DNA of 64,000 bases from Pseudomonas parasichuanensis. Lineage in GTDB: Bacteria > Pseudomonadota > Gammaproteobacteria > Pseudomonadales > Pseudomonadaceae. This document shows, piece by piece, positions 48,652 through 57,386 of the stretch (position 1 is the first letter of the stretch; each line of letters starts with the position of its first letter). The stretch spans positions 79,450-143,449 of the forward strand of contig NZ_BQHO01000012.1 in NCBI RefSeq assembly GCF_021601385.1, in the 5' to 3' direction. The notes beneath the pieces are model-generated. The model saw only the letters and a list, made by a program, of their open reading frames with translations. It made no database searches and was not told the origin of the DNA. The translations under genes and the position numbers were made by a program.

Positions 48652-49347
48652 ATGGCTGCCAAGCACCGCTGGTTGAACCTCTCCCTGGCCATTGGCAGTT
48701 TCACGCTGCTGGCCGCCTGTGAACAGAAAACCTTCGAAGTATTGCCACCGATTCCGGTCGAGCAGCTGGAAGTGCTGGGCGTGCAGACCCCGATCAAGAG
48801 CGTGCATTTCCATGATCGCGAGGGCGAAGGCCTGCTGGTGCTGAGCCGGGTCGACGGCCAGGCCAGCGACCCGGATACCGAAGAGGAGGTCGACAAGGTG
48901 GTGCTCAAGGCCACGCTGTATGGCCGTGCCGCCAGCGCTGACGTATTCAAGCCGCGCTGGCAGATCGAGCAGGAGACCACCTGCGCCGGCCTGGACCTGG
49001 ATGTCGACTTCTATACCGATGTCAGTGATGTCAGTGACCTGAACAAGGACGGCGTCGCCGAAGTGACCGTGGCCAGCCACGCGTTCTGCGGCGGTGGCAT
49101 CGACCCGCACGATATCGCCATCGAGATGCGCGAAGGCCAGGCGGTGTACAGCATCACCGGCCAGTCGCTGATCACCCCGGCCGGTGAAGAACCCTTTGGT
49201 GGCGAGCGCGAAGACAGCGCCTCGCTGAAAAATGCCCCGCAGGTGCTGCGCGAGCATATGGACGCGGTCTGGCAGCAGGTCTACAAGCGGCCCTGGAGCG
49301 AAACCAGCGCGCCACCGGACGACGACCCTGACGGCGAAGACCAGTAA
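48652..49347 (+). CDS. Predicted lipoprotein with EF-hand-like loop
   Basis: A 231-residue protein from ATG 48652 (MAAKHRWLNLSLAIGSFTLLAACEQ), with Cys as lipidation site. The middle carries DVSDLNKDGVAEVTVAS, which fits an EF-hand/calcium loop (DxNxDG) in a predicted beta-rich protein. The C-terminus is acidic (SAPPDDDPDGEDQ). Such M949/RasGEF-type lipoproteins are unassigned. It diverges from rapA. Confidence 0.68.
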   Translation: MAAKHRWLNLSLAIGSFTLLAACEQKTFEVLPPIPVEQLEVLGVQTPIKSVHFHDREGEGLLVLSRVDGQASDPDTEEEVDKVVLKATLYGRAASADVFKPRWQIEQETTCAGLDLDVDFYTDVSDVSDLNKDGVAEVTVASHAFCGGGIDPHDIAIEMREGQAVYSITGQSLITPAGEEPFGGEREDSASLKNAPQVLREHMDAVWQQVYKRPWSETSAPPDDDPDGEDQ

Positions 49348-49458
49348 CCGCAGCCCGACCCATGCCCGTGCGGCGTTGTGATACGCCGCTCACCTTTGCC
49401 CACAGGCGTTCAAGGCGGTGTAGTGCCAGCCGACACAGTGGCTACAGGAGAACATTCC

Positions 49459-49785
49459 ATGCTGCCGCCCATCATTCCGCTCAGCGCCGCCCCGGTCACT
49501 TCGCAACAGGACCCGGTCAAGCCGCCGCCCGCCATCCCGCCGGTGGTACCGACACAGCCTGCCGCCGGCGAAGGGGCCATCGACCTCAAGCATCACCGTG
49601 ACCCCGCAGAGCGCGCCCTGCTGTTGCGCGAAGAGCAACGGCACCAGCAGCAACAGCGCAACCAGGGGGACGAAGAGCACCTTGTGGTCGTAGCCGGTGA
49701 GGAGCTCAACGCCGACAACACCGTACCCGTGGCGCCGCTGGGCGAACGCACGCGCCAGGGGCTGCTGGTGGACATCGAAGTCTGA
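49459..49785 (+). CDS. Proline/glutamine-rich small protein, unknown function
   Basis: A 108-residue protein from ATG 49459 (MLPPIIPLSAAPVTSQQDP), preceded by ACAGGAG. The first 45 residues are Pro-rich. A Gln/Glu run (LREEQRHQQQQRNQGDEEH) and a short LVVVAGEELNADNTVPVAPLGERTRQG tail follow. It is probably intrinsically disordered, with no known family. Confidence 0.55.
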   Translation: MLPPIIPLSAAPVTSQQDPVKPPPAIPPVVPTQPAAGEGAIDLKHHRDPAERALLLREEQRHQQQQRNQGDEEHLVVVAGEELNADNTVPVAPLGERTRQGLLVDIEV

Positions 49786-49872
49786 GGCGCACACAGGTCT
49801 TTTGCCACGAAGCCTAGTCAGCGCTCATGCTTGCCTTCATCATGAGTGCCTCTGCTGTCCGTCGAGCCCGCC

Positions 49873-50034
49873 ATGAGCCAAGACAACCTGATCGACTTCG
49901 GCGCTGAACGCGCCAAACGAATCCACGACCTCAAAGACAAGCGCCTGAACGACATGCGCCAGGCCTTCGAGCAGGCCATGCCGCTGGCCCCTGGGAAAAA
50001 GAAAAAGCCCAAGGGCAAACCCAAGAAGCGCTGA
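49873..50034 (+). CDS. Small basic-tailed protein (53 residues)
   Basis: MSQDNLIDFGAERAKRIHDL is a short amphipathic helix, followed by a polybasic tail (GKKKKPKGKPKKR). ATG 49873 is preferred over a codon 27 nt upstream. Similar short proteins are widespread in Pseudomonas. The tail suggests nucleic-acid or ribosome contact, but this is unproven. Confidence 0.65.
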   Translation: MSQDNLIDFGAERAKRIHDLKDKRLNDMRQAFEQAMPLAPGKKKKPKGKPKKR

Positions 50035-50088
50035 AACTTGATGCAGGTCAACCCTGCACCCGCCTTGCGTGCCCGGCCCCGGGCACCA

Positions 50089-50102
50089 TTGACTCTGGTC
50101 AA
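50089..50102 (+). promoter_or_regulatory. Anr/FNR box of ccoM (TTGACTCTGGTCAA)
   Basis: A perfect TTGAC-N4-GTCAA palindrome matches the Anr/FNR recognition pattern. A TACTGT (50125-50130) lies where a -10 should be if the box is centred near -41.5 of a start at about 50137. This predicts class II activation under low oxygen. Confidence 0.8.
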
Positions 50103-50169
50103 TTTCCCCCCGCCTGCCTTTGGTTACTGTGCACTCATCGGATGACGGCACACCAAGGGAGGGGCCGAC

Positions 50170-50286
50170 ATGTTCTTCGACAACGTGGTTATCGCCGGTG
50201 TGGTGACGGTCGGGCTGATGTTGGCCTTCTTTGCCGGTCTGGGCATTTTCATCTGGAAGGATTCGAACAAGCGCAAGCAGCGCTGA
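50170..50286 (+). CDS. ccoM: CcoM, small subunit of cbb3-type cytochrome c oxidase
   Basis: A 38-residue single-span peptide too short for ordinary ORF lists: MFFDNVVIAGVVTVGLML, then AFFAGLGIFIW and a basic KDSNKRKQR tail. The pattern (NVV-GVVTVGLM-AF-AG-G-FIWKD) matches CcoM described in Pseudomonas stutzeri cbb3 oxidase. CcoM stabilises that terminal oxidase, which works at very low oxygen. GGGAGG precedes the ATG, an Anr box lies 68 nt further upstream and a terminator follows. The catalytic subunits are not in this window. Confidence 0.87.
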   Translation: MFFDNVVIAGVVTVGLMLAFFAGLGIFIWKDSNKRKQR

Positions 50287-50317
50287 TTCTTCCCGATTCA
50301 CGAGCACGCAAGGCATT

Positions 50318-50347
50318 TAGGGCGACTTCGGTCGCCCATTTTTTTGC
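50318..50347 (+). terminator. Terminator of ccoM
   Basis: GGGCGAC-TTCG-GTCGCCC followed by ATTTTTTT, 30 nt after the stop. Confidence 0.92.
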
Positions 50348-50380
50348 CTCGGATTTTTGGCTCAATGGCCAACCATCGTG

Positions 50381-50481
50381 TAGGAGCGGGCTTGCCCGCG
50401 AAGCAGCCACCGCGCTGGCTGGCACCGGCTGCGCCGGTGTTCGCGGGCAAGTCGCAGCGGCGAACCGCCGCTCCCACAGGA
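50381..50481. repeat. REP inverted pair
   Basis: GTAGGAGCGGGCTTGCCCGC and an inverted copy flank GC-rich hairpins (CACCGGCTGCGCCGGTG) between ccoM and the FUSC gene. Confidence 0.75.
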
Positions 50482-50550
50482 ATCGCGTAGGCTTTTTAGA
50501 ATCTGGGCAAGACAGTTGGTCCTACAAGGGCGTGCGCCAATGCTAGATGA

Positions 50551-50564
50551 TTAGCTAGCTAATT
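50551..50564. promoter_or_regulatory. SlyA/MarR-like operator ATTAGCTAGCTAAT upstream of the efflux operon
   Basis: A perfect 14-bp palindrome lies 76 nt ahead of the FUSC start. Its core TTAGCTAGCTAA differs from the SlyA consensus TTAGCAAGCTAA in one base. It is a candidate operator for a MarR-family regulator of the exporter. No such regulator is adjacent. Confidence 0.6.
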
Positions 50565-50639
50565 AATCGTCCGCACTTTATCCTCCCCCCAGTTGTCTAT
50601 CGTTCTTCTCATACCGTCTCCTCCCGCAAGGTCCGATTC

Positions 50640-52628
50640 GTGCCCATCACCTTCCAGGCCCTGTTCGCACCCAGCAGCCTCGCCCTCAAGTTCGCCATCA
50701 AGACCCTGCTTGGCGGTGGCCTGGCGTTGTGGCTGGCGATGCGCTGGGGCCTTGAGCAGCCGGCCTGGGCGCTGATGACCGCGTTCATCGTTGCCCAGCC
50801 GCTGTCGGGGATGGTGATCCAGAAGGGCCTGGCACGGTTGGCCGGCACGCTGGTCGGTACCTTCATGTCGGTGGTGTTCATCGGTATGTTCGCCCAGACG
50901 CCCTGGCTGTTCCTGCTGACGCTGGCGCTCTGGCTGGCCCTGTGTACCGCCGCTTCGACCCAACTGCGCAGCGCCTGGGCCTATGCCTTCGTGTTGGCCG
51001 GCTACACCGCGGCGATTATCGCCCTGCCGGCGATCGACCACCCATTGCAGGTGTTCGACCAGGCGGTGGCGCGCTGTACCGAGATCTGCCTGGGCATTTG
51101 CTGCGCCACCGCCACCAGCGCGCTGATCTGGCCGATGCGGGTCGAGCAGCAGCTTGCCGGCCAGGCGCGGCAGGCCTGGCAAAACGGCCTGCAGGCGGCC
51201 AGCGCCATGCTGGGCGGTGAGGATGAAGCGCGCAAAGGGCTGCTGGAAAGCCTCGGGCGCATCGTGGCGATCGACGCCCAGCGCGAGCATGCCTGGTTCG
51301 AAGGCAGCCTCGGCCGCCAGCGGGCCAAGGCGATCCAGGGGCTGAGCCAGAAGCTGATGGTGTTGCTGCGCATCTCGCGCTCGGTGCGCCGGCAGTGGCG
51401 CCAGCTCGACGAAACCGAGGCCGGGCACCTGGCGCCATGGCTGGGTGAGGTGCGTACGTTGCTGGCCACCCCCGAGCAGGCCAGCCTGCTGGTGTTGCGC
51501 CAACGGGTGTGGGATGCCGCCCAGGACACGCACATCAGTTCCGCCGAACACTACTGCCTGGCGCGCCTGGCGTTGCTGCTGGACTACGCCATGGCGGCCA
51601 CCCAGGCGCTCGCCGATGTGGAGCAGGGCCGGGCACCCAAAGAACAGGTGCAGGGCCTGGCGGTGCACCGCGACCTGTCCCTGGCCCTGCTGTTCGGCTC
51701 ACGCAGTGCCCTGGCGTTCCTGGTGATGAGCAGTTTCTGGCTGGCCACCGCCTGGCCCTCGGCGCCGGGTGGCCTGGTGCTGACCTGTGTGGTCTGCAGC
51801 CTGTTCGCCAGCCGCGAGAACGGCGCGCAGATCGGCCTGAGCTTCTTGCGCGGGATCCTGCTGGCGGTACCCGTGGCGTTCCTGGTCGGGCAGATCCTGC
51901 TGCCGCAGTGGAGCAGCTTCGCCATGCTCTGCCTGGGCATGGGCGTACCGCTGTTCTTCGGCGCCCTGGGTATGGCCCATCCGCGCACCGGCGCTACCGC
52001 CACGTCTTACTGCCTGCACTTCATCGTGTTGGTGGCACCGCTCAACGCCATGCATTTCGATGTGGCGAGCATGCTCAACAGCGCACTGGCCATGCTGATT
52101 GGCGTGAGCGCCGCGGTATTGGCTTTCCGTCTTGTGGTGCTGCGTCACCCGGCCTGGCTGGGGCGGCGCTTGCGTGCGGCGACCCTGGGCGACCTGGTGC
52201 GCCTGACCCGGCGCGACCTGCGCGGTGCCGACACCTGGTTTGGCGGGCGCATGGCCGACCGCCTGATGCAACTCGCCCGGCACGCCAGCGAAGTGCCAGA
52301 GACTGAGCGCCAGCGTTGGGACGAGGGCCTGCACAGCCTGGATATCGGTGACGAACTGGTGCACCTGCGCATGTGCCTGGCCGTGGCCCAGGCGCCCTTG
52401 GCCAACGCCGAGCGCCAGTACCTGCAGCAGCTCGAGGCGGTGCTGGCCAGCGGCCCGGCACCGGGCCGTGGCCAGCGCCTGGATGTTGCCAGCGCGCAGT
52501 TCGTCGAGGCGATGCATGGTCAGCCGCCCAGCGATGCGCTGCGCCTGGCCGAGGGTGCGGTGCTGCAACTGCGCAAGAGCTGGGGCAAATGGTGCCGTTG
52601 GCAGGAGGATGCCCATGGGGTTGCGTGA
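50640..52628 (+). CDS. FUSC-family efflux permease (fusaric-acid/aromatic-acid exporter type)
   Basis: A 662-residue inner-membrane protein starting at GTG 50640 (MPITFQALFAPSSLALK). Two blocks of six hydrophobic segments (about 15-165 and 350-500) are separated by soluble linkers with conserved QARQAWQNGLQAASA and GVPLFFGALGMAHPRTG. This matches the FUSC/AaeB family that exports aromatic and hydroxybenzoic acids or fusaric acid. It overlaps the DUF1656 gene by 14 nt and is followed by an HlyD-type adaptor, so it forms an efflux operon. Confidence 0.88.
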   Translation: MPITFQALFAPSSLALKFAIKTLLGGGLALWLAMRWGLEQPAWALMTAFIVAQPLSGMVIQKGLARLAGTLVGTFMSVVFIGMFAQTPWLFLLTLALWLALCTAASTQLRSAWAYAFVLAGYTAAIIALPAIDHPLQVFDQAVARCTEICLGICCATATSALIWPMRVEQQLAGQARQAWQNGLQAASAMLGGEDEARKGLLESLGRIVAIDAQREHAWFEGSLGRQRAKAIQGLSQKLMVLLRISRSVRRQWRQLDETEAGHLAPWLGEVRTLLATPEQASLLVLRQRVWDAAQDTHISSAEHYCLARLALLLDYAMAATQALADVEQGRAPKEQVQGLAVHRDLSLALLFGSRSALAFLVMSSFWLATAWPSAPGGLVLTCVVCSLFASRENGAQIGLSFLRGILLAVPVAFLVGQILLPQWSSFAMLCLGMGVPLFFGALGMAHPRTGATATSYCLHFIVLVAPLNAMHFDVASMLNSALAMLIGVSAAVLAFRLVVLRHPAWLGRRLRAATLGDLVRLTRRDLRGADTWFGGRMADRLMQLARHASEVPETERQRWDEGLHSLDIGDELVHLRMCLAVAQAPLANAERQYLQQLEAVLASGPAPGRGQRLDVASAQFVEAMHGQPPSDALRLAEGAVLQLRKSWGKWCRWQEDAHGVA

Positions 52629-52821
52629 ATGGGCGCTGGGTGGCGTGCTGCTCAGCCCGTTTCTGATTTATGTAGTGCTGGCGCTGTTGCTGACCGGGCT
52701 GCTGCGCGTTGTTGTGCAGGCCACACCGCTGGGGCGCTGGATCTGGCACGAAGCGCTGTTCGATGCGGCATTGTTCGTTTGTGTCCTGTACCTGGTGGTA
52801 CGTTCGCTAGGTCCTCTGTAA
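52615..52821 (+). CDS. DUF1656 small membrane subunit of the efflux operon
   Basis: A 68-residue protein (MGLREWALGGVLLSPFLIYV) with two transmembrane helices. It belongs to the DUF1656/AaeX group that commonly accompanies FUSC exporters. An AGGAGG lies just upstream of ATG 52615, inside the FUSC 3' end. The exact role is unclear; AaeX also has no firm function. Confidence 0.83.
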   Translation: MGLREWALGGVLLSPFLIYVVLALLLTGLLRVVVQATPLGRWIWHEALFDAALFVCVLYLVVRSLGPL

Positions 52822-52832
52822 GGAGTAAGTCC

Positions 52833-53702
52833 ATGCGTACAGCCGTACGTATCCTGGTCACCTTGTGTGTGGTGATCCTCGCCGTCTTCGCAGGCTTGAA
52901 GCTCTGGCAGTACTACATGCTCACCCCCTGGACCCGGGATGCCCGGGTGCGCGCCGACGTGGTGGTGATCGCCCCTGATGTGTCCGGCTGGGTGAGTGCG
53001 CTGAAGGTGCACGACAACCAGCAGGTCAAGGCCGGTGACCTGTTGATGAGCATCGACCGCGAGCGGTTCCAGGCTGCCTTCGACCAGGCCAGCGCGGTGG
53101 TCGAGACCCGCACCCAGCAGGTGCGGTTGCGCGAGCGCGAGGCGGCGCGGCGCACGGCCCTGGGGCCCGAGGCGATCAGCGCCGAGCTGCGCGAGAACGC
53201 CCAGATCAATGCGGCCGTTGCCCGGGGCGAGTTGCACGAGGCCGAGGCCCAGTTGAAGGTGGCGAAGATCAACCTGGCCCGTAGCGAAGTGCGCGCGCCG
53301 CGCAGCGGCCACATCACCAACCTGCGCCTGGCCGAGGGCAACTTCGTCACCACCGGGCAATCGGTAATGGCGCTGGTGGACGATGCCACTTTCTACATCC
53401 AGGCGTATTTCGAAGAGACCAAGCTCCCGCGCATTCGCGTCGGTGACCCGGTCAAGGTGTGGCTGATGGGGGCGGGTGAGGCGATGAGCGGGCATGTGCA
53501 AAGCATCAGCCGGGGCATCACCGACCGCAACTCGACGCCCGACGGGCAATTGCTGCCGGAGGTGGAGCCGACCTTCAACTGGGTGAGGCTGGCGCAGCGT
53601 ATCCCGGTGCGGATTCAGCTGGATCAGATCCCCGAGGGGGTGAACCTGAGCGCAGGGATGACGGCGAGCGTGCAGGTGCGTGAGGATCAGGTGGCGCGGT
53701 GA
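52833..53702 (+). CDS. HlyD-family membrane-fusion adaptor (AaeA-like)
   Basis: A 289-residue protein with an N-terminal anchor (VRILVTLCVVILAVFAGLKLWQYY). A biotinyl/lipoyl-like barrel (APDVSGWVSALKVHDNQQVKAGDLLMSID), a coiled-coil hairpin (about 85-150) and the second half-motif APRSGHITNLRLAEGNFV follow. AAGGAG precedes the ATG. It bridges the FUSC permease to an outer-membrane channel, which is not encoded here and must be supplied from elsewhere. Confidence 0.9.
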   Translation: MRTAVRILVTLCVVILAVFAGLKLWQYYMLTPWTRDARVRADVVVIAPDVSGWVSALKVHDNQQVKAGDLLMSIDRERFQAAFDQASAVVETRTQQVRLREREAARRTALGPEAISAELRENAQINAAVARGELHEAEAQLKVAKINLARSEVRAPRSGHITNLRLAEGNFVTTGQSVMALVDDATFYIQAYFEETKLPRIRVGDPVKVWLMGAGEAMSGHVQSISRGITDRNSTPDGQLLPEVEPTFNWVRLAQRIPVRIQLDQIPEGVNLSAGMTASVQVREDQVAR

Positions 53703-53721
53703 AGCTGCGGGCTTGATTGTG

Positions 53722-53838
53722 TTGTAGGAGCGGCCTTGTGTCGCGAAAGGGCTGCGTAGCGGCCCCAGGATTTCAAATACACCTTGAGATTGCCGGGGCT
53801 GCTACGCAGCCCTTTCGCGGCACAAGGCCGCTCCTACA
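53722..53838. repeat. REP inverted pair with nested inner inverted repeat
   Basis: TTGTAGGAGCGGCCTTGTGTCGCG and its inverse flank an inner GCTGCGTAGCGGCCCC / GGGGCTGCTACGCAGC pair, after the efflux operon. It is the same class as the elements at 2331 and 39849. Confidence 0.82.
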
Positions 53839-53893
53839 GGGAGAGGGCGCATGCGCATTCGCCAGCTTGGTGCGTCCTAGATCTGCACCCGTC

Positions 53894-54622
53894 TCAAGGC
53901 TGCTGCGCGGTCGCCGCCAGCACGATCTCGCGAATGCACACCTGCTGCGGTTGCTGGTACGCCCACAGGATCGCCCCGGCCACATCCTCGGCGGCCAGCA
54001 CCACGCCGCCCATGTCGTTGGCCTTCCATGCCTGATAGTCGCGCTTGATGCCTTCATCGGTGGTATGCCCGAGCAACTCGGTTTCCACCGCGCCCGGGGC
54101 GATGGTCACCACCCGCACATTGTGCGGCGCCAGTTCTTCGCGCAGGTTCTCCGACAGGCCATGCACGGCAAATTTGCTGCCGACATAGGCCACATGGTTG
54201 GGGAAGGTCTTGCGCCCGGCCACGGAGCTGACGTTGATCAAGGTGCCATGGCGACGCTCACGCATGCCGCCGACCAGCGCGTGCACGCCGTTGAGCAGGC
54301 CTTTGACGTTGATGTCGAACATGCGCTCCCACTGCTCAGGGTCTTGCTCGTGCATTTGCCCTAGCAGCATCACACCGGCGTTGTTCACCAGTGCATCGGC
54401 CGGGCCATGCAAGGCTTCGGCCTCGTGTACGGCGGCAACCAGCGCCGCGCGGTCGCGGATATCCACCGCACGGCACAGGCAGTTGGGCAGCGCCAGCGCC
54501 TGCAAACGCTCAATGCGCCGGGCGATCAGCAGCAGCGGGTGGCCGGCGGCGGCGAACAGGCGGGCGGTGGCGGCGCCGATGCCGGAACTGGCGCCGGTGA
54601 TGATGATGAGGGGCTTGTGCAT
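53894..54622 (-). CDS. Short-chain dehydrogenase/reductase (SDR), copy 1
   Basis: A 242-residue classical SDR from ATG 54622 (MHKPLIIITGASSGIG). The nucleotide-binding TGASSGIG, NNAG and the catalytic YVGSK are present. IAPGAVETELLGH is the substrate-loop region. It probably uses NADP (ARRIERL after beta-2). It is divergent from a LysR regulator gene at 54724, which likely controls it. Confidence 0.88.
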   Translation of the reverse strand: MHKPLIIITGASSGIGAATARLFAAAGHPLLLIARRIERLQALALPNCLCRAVDIRDRAALVAAVHEAEALHGPADALVNNAGVMLLGQMHEQDPEQWERMFDINVKGLLNGVHALVGGMRERRHGTLINVSSVAGRKTFPNHVAYVGSKFAVHGLSENLREELAPHNVRVVTIAPGAVETELLGHTTDEGIKRDYQAWKANDMGGVVLAAEDVAGAILWAYQQPQQVCIREIVLAATAQQP

Positions 54623-54723
54623 GATGGTCTCCGAGGCATAATCGTTTTCGATGGTCGCAATTCTAGGCAGTGCTTCAAACCTTGAAAAACGGCTTATTTC
54701 TTTGGTTGGCATCGGTTTTAACT

Positions 54724-55503
54724 ATGGATATTCGTCATCTCAAAGCGTTCATCGCGGTGTTCGAGGAGCGCAACATCACCCTGGCCGCCCAGCGCCTGTG
54801 TGTGGCGCAGCCAACGCTGTCGGTGACCATTCGCCAACTGGAGGATGACCTGGGGGCCGAGCTGTTCGTGCGCCAGGCCCGTGGCGTCGAGGTGACCGAG
54901 CAGGCCCGCGCGCTTTATGCCCAGGCTTGTCGGATGGTGGCCGAGGCAGACGCCCTGCGCCTGCGTTTTCGCCAGGGCCGCGAACAGGTGCCGCTGACGC
55001 TGGGGGTCGAGGCGGATATCGCGCCAGCCCAGGTCGAGGCCTGTGTGCGCCTGGCCAACCAGGCGGTGGAGCGGCTGCAACTGACCTTGCTCGAGGGCTG
55101 CGCCGGTGATGCGCGGCTGGCCGACGAGGCGCAGCGCTGCGAGGACGAGTTGTTCCTGCCGTTGTGGGAGGAGGCGTTCGTCCTGGTGTCGGCCACCGGT
55201 AGCCAGCCCGATGGGCGTTGGATCAGTTGCCCGCAGCACCCGTCGCACCAGCGCCTGATGGCCGCCTATGGCGAAGGTGAGCAGGTGGGGCAGGCCGCTT
55301 CGTTGCAACAGGCTCTGGCCATGGTGGCTGCCGGCCTGGGCACGGCGTGGCTGCCGCAGTCGTTGGCCGAGCGCCACCCGGGTGTGTATTGGCAGCCAGG
55401 CCCTGGGCTGGCGCTGCGCCGCCGGATCGGCCTGTGTTTGACCCGCGAAGCCCTGGCGCTGCCGGCGTTGGCCAGCCTGCACCAGGCCTTGGGTGGTGAT
55501 TAG
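54724..55503 (+). CDS. LysR-type regulator (short form)
   Basis: A 259-residue protein starting MDIRHLKAFIAVFEERNITLAA. The start at 54724 is preferred over an earlier Met 18 codons upstream. The winged-helix domain occupies about 1-60, then the effector domain, which is 30-40 residues shorter than the family's usual 290-310. The 100-nt divergent promoter shared with the SDR suggests direct control. The ligand is unknown. Confidence 0.85.
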   Translation: MDIRHLKAFIAVFEERNITLAAQRLCVAQPTLSVTIRQLEDDLGAELFVRQARGVEVTEQARALYAQACRMVAEADALRLRFRQGREQVPLTLGVEADIAPAQVEACVRLANQAVERLQLTLLEGCAGDARLADEAQRCEDELFLPLWEEAFVLVSATGSQPDGRWISCPQHPSHQRLMAAYGEGEQVGQAASLQQALAMVAAGLGTAWLPQSLAERHPGVYWQPGPGLALRRRIGLCLTREALALPALASLHQALGGD

Positions 55504-56255
55504 AGGAACATGCCGCCGGAGACTTCCAGGCGCTGGCCGGTGATCCAGCCGTTGCCGTCTTCGAGCAGCAGGGCGATGGCCGCGCCAATGTCGTCGGGCT
55601 GGCCGACCCGACCCAGGGCGGTATTGCCCGCGATGAAGTCGTTGACCTGCGGGTTGTCACGCACCACGCCACCGCCGAAATCGGTCTCGATGGCGCCCGG
55701 GGCAAGAATGTTGACGCGAATACCACGGGCACCCAGTTCCTTGGCTTGGTAGCGGGTCAGCACTTCCATTGCGCCTTTCATCGCCGCATAGGCGGCGTAG
55801 CCGGGGAGGGCGAAGCGGGTCAGGCCGGTGGAGATGTTGACGATGCGCCCGCCATCGGCGAGCAATGGCAGCAAACGCTGGGTCAGGAAGAACGGGCCCT
55901 TGAGCTGGATATTCAGCAACTGGTCGAACTGCGCCTCGCTGGTGTCGCTGAACGGGACGTTCAAACCGATCCCGGCGTTGTTCACCAGGAAGTCCAGCTG
56001 CCGGCGGCCGAACTGCTGCAGGGTGTCGCCCAGGCGCTCGATGAAGGCGGCGAAGCTCGAACTGTCGCTGACATCCAGTTGCAGCATGGCGGCGCGTATA
56101 CCGGCCGCTTGCAGCGTGGCGGCCACGGCCTGGGCCTCGTCGGCCTTGCTGTGGTAGGTACCGATGATGTCGATGCCGCGAGCGGCCAGGTGTTGGGCGG
56201 TATTGCGGCCCAGGCCGCGGCTGGCGCCAGTGATCAGGGCAATCTTGCGAGTCAT
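55500..56255 (-). CDS. Short-chain dehydrogenase/reductase, copy 2
   Basis: A 251-residue SDR from ATG 56255 (MTRKIALITGASRGLG). TGASRGLG, NNAGIGLNV, the catalytic Tyr-Lys in AYAAMKGA and ILAPGAIETDFGGG are present. It resembles 3-oxoacyl-ACP reductase-like SDRs, substrate unknown. It converges with the upstream LysR gene by a 4-nt overlap and diverges from the second LysR gene. Confidence 0.88.
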   Translation of the reverse strand: MTRKIALITGASRGLGRNTAQHLAARGIDIIGTYHSKADEAQAVAATLQAAGIRAAMLQLDVSDSSSFAAFIERLGDTLQQFGRRQLDFLVNNAGIGLNVPFSDTSEAQFDQLLNIQLKGPFFLTQRLLPLLADGGRIVNISTGLTRFALPGYAAYAAMKGAMEVLTRYQAKELGARGIRVNILAPGAIETDFGGGVVRDNPQVNDFIAGNTALGRVGQPDDIGAAIALLLEDGNGWITGQRLEVSGGMFL

Positions 56256-56370
56256 GTCGGTTACCTCATGGGCGGTGGCTGTTGCGAACAGGTTATTGAT
56301 CGGTCGAAGGCTGTTAAATCCGGCGAAACCGGAAATACTGTTCGTCTTTTCTGGACAGTCGAGGTGGCCG

Positions 56371-57282
56371 ATGAACAAGCTGGAGCTCTTGCGCACATTC
56401 GTTCGGGTCAGCGAGCTGAGCAGCTTCACCCTGGCCGGCGACAGCCTGGGGTTGCCGCGCTCGACCGTCTCCGAGCAGGTGCGGGCGTTGGAGCAATTGC
56501 TTGGCACGCGCTTGTTCAACCGCACCACGCGCCGGGTGCAGGCTACCCAGGACGGGGTGCTGCTGTACGAGCGCAGCAAGGACCTGTTGTCGGGGATGGA
56601 TGAGATCGAGAGCCTGTTCCGCGCCGACGACAGCCAGCTTGCCGGCTGCCTGCGCATCGACTTGCCGACCATGATGGCGCGGCGAGTCATCGTGCCCGCA
56701 CTGCCACAGTTCCTCGAGCGGTTTCCACGGCTTGAAGTGGAGATCAGTTGTACCGACCGCCAGGTCGATCTGCTGCGTGAGGGCTTTGATTGCGTGATGC
56801 GCATCGGCGCATTGAGCGACCTGGACGTGGTCGCCCGGCCAGTGGGGTACCTGAGCATGCGTAACTGCGCGAGCCCCGCCTACTTGGAGCGCCACGGTGT
56901 GCCGCGCAGGCTCGAAGACCTGGCACAGCACCAGCTGGTGCACTACGTGCGCAGCCTCGGAGCGCGCAGCCAGGGCTTCGAGTACCTGCACGACGGCGAA
57001 CTGCGCTTCCAGGCCATGGCCGGGGTGGTGACGGTCAACAACGCCGAGGCCTATTCCGCCGCCTGCCTGGCGGGCCTCGGGCTGATCCAGGTACCGGCGG
57101 TGGGCGTTGCCGAGCACCTGCAGCGTGGCGAGCTGGTATCACTGCTCGAGCCCTGGCAGGCACCGGCCATGCCGGTGTCACTGTTGTATGCGCGGCAGCG
57201 CCATGTGCCGCGGCGGGTCCAGGCGTTCATGAATTGGCTGGCGGCGTTGCTCGCGTCGCAGGTCGACCCGCCGCTGGGCTGA
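56371..57282 (+). CDS. LysR-type regulator, divergent from SDR copy 2
   Basis: A 303-residue full-length LysR protein (MNKLELLRTFVRVSELSSFT). The HTH is at about 15-60 and a normal effector domain follows (DLPTMMARRVIVPALPQFLERFP). A weak ribosome site, GAGGTGG, precedes ATG 56371. The 115-nt divergent promoter region with SDR copy 2 probably contains its operator. Confidence 0.88.
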   Translation: MNKLELLRTFVRVSELSSFTLAGDSLGLPRSTVSEQVRALEQLLGTRLFNRTTRRVQATQDGVLLYERSKDLLSGMDEIESLFRADDSQLAGCLRIDLPTMMARRVIVPALPQFLERFPRLEVEISCTDRQVDLLREGFDCVMRIGALSDLDVVARPVGYLSMRNCASPAYLERHGVPRRLEDLAQHQLVHYVRSLGARSQGFEYLHDGELRFQAMAGVVTVNNAEAYSAACLAGLGLIQVPAVGVAEHLQRGELVSLLEPWQAPAMPVSLLYARQRHVPRRVQAFMNWLAALLASQVDPPLG

Positions 57283-57386
57283 AAATCCTGGGCAATTGCG
57301 GTAGGCTGGCATCCGCGCGTTGCCCGCCAGAGGCAACCGTTCCCGCCCGGCGTGCGTCACTTCCGAATTTTTTGTGAGGTTACGTC

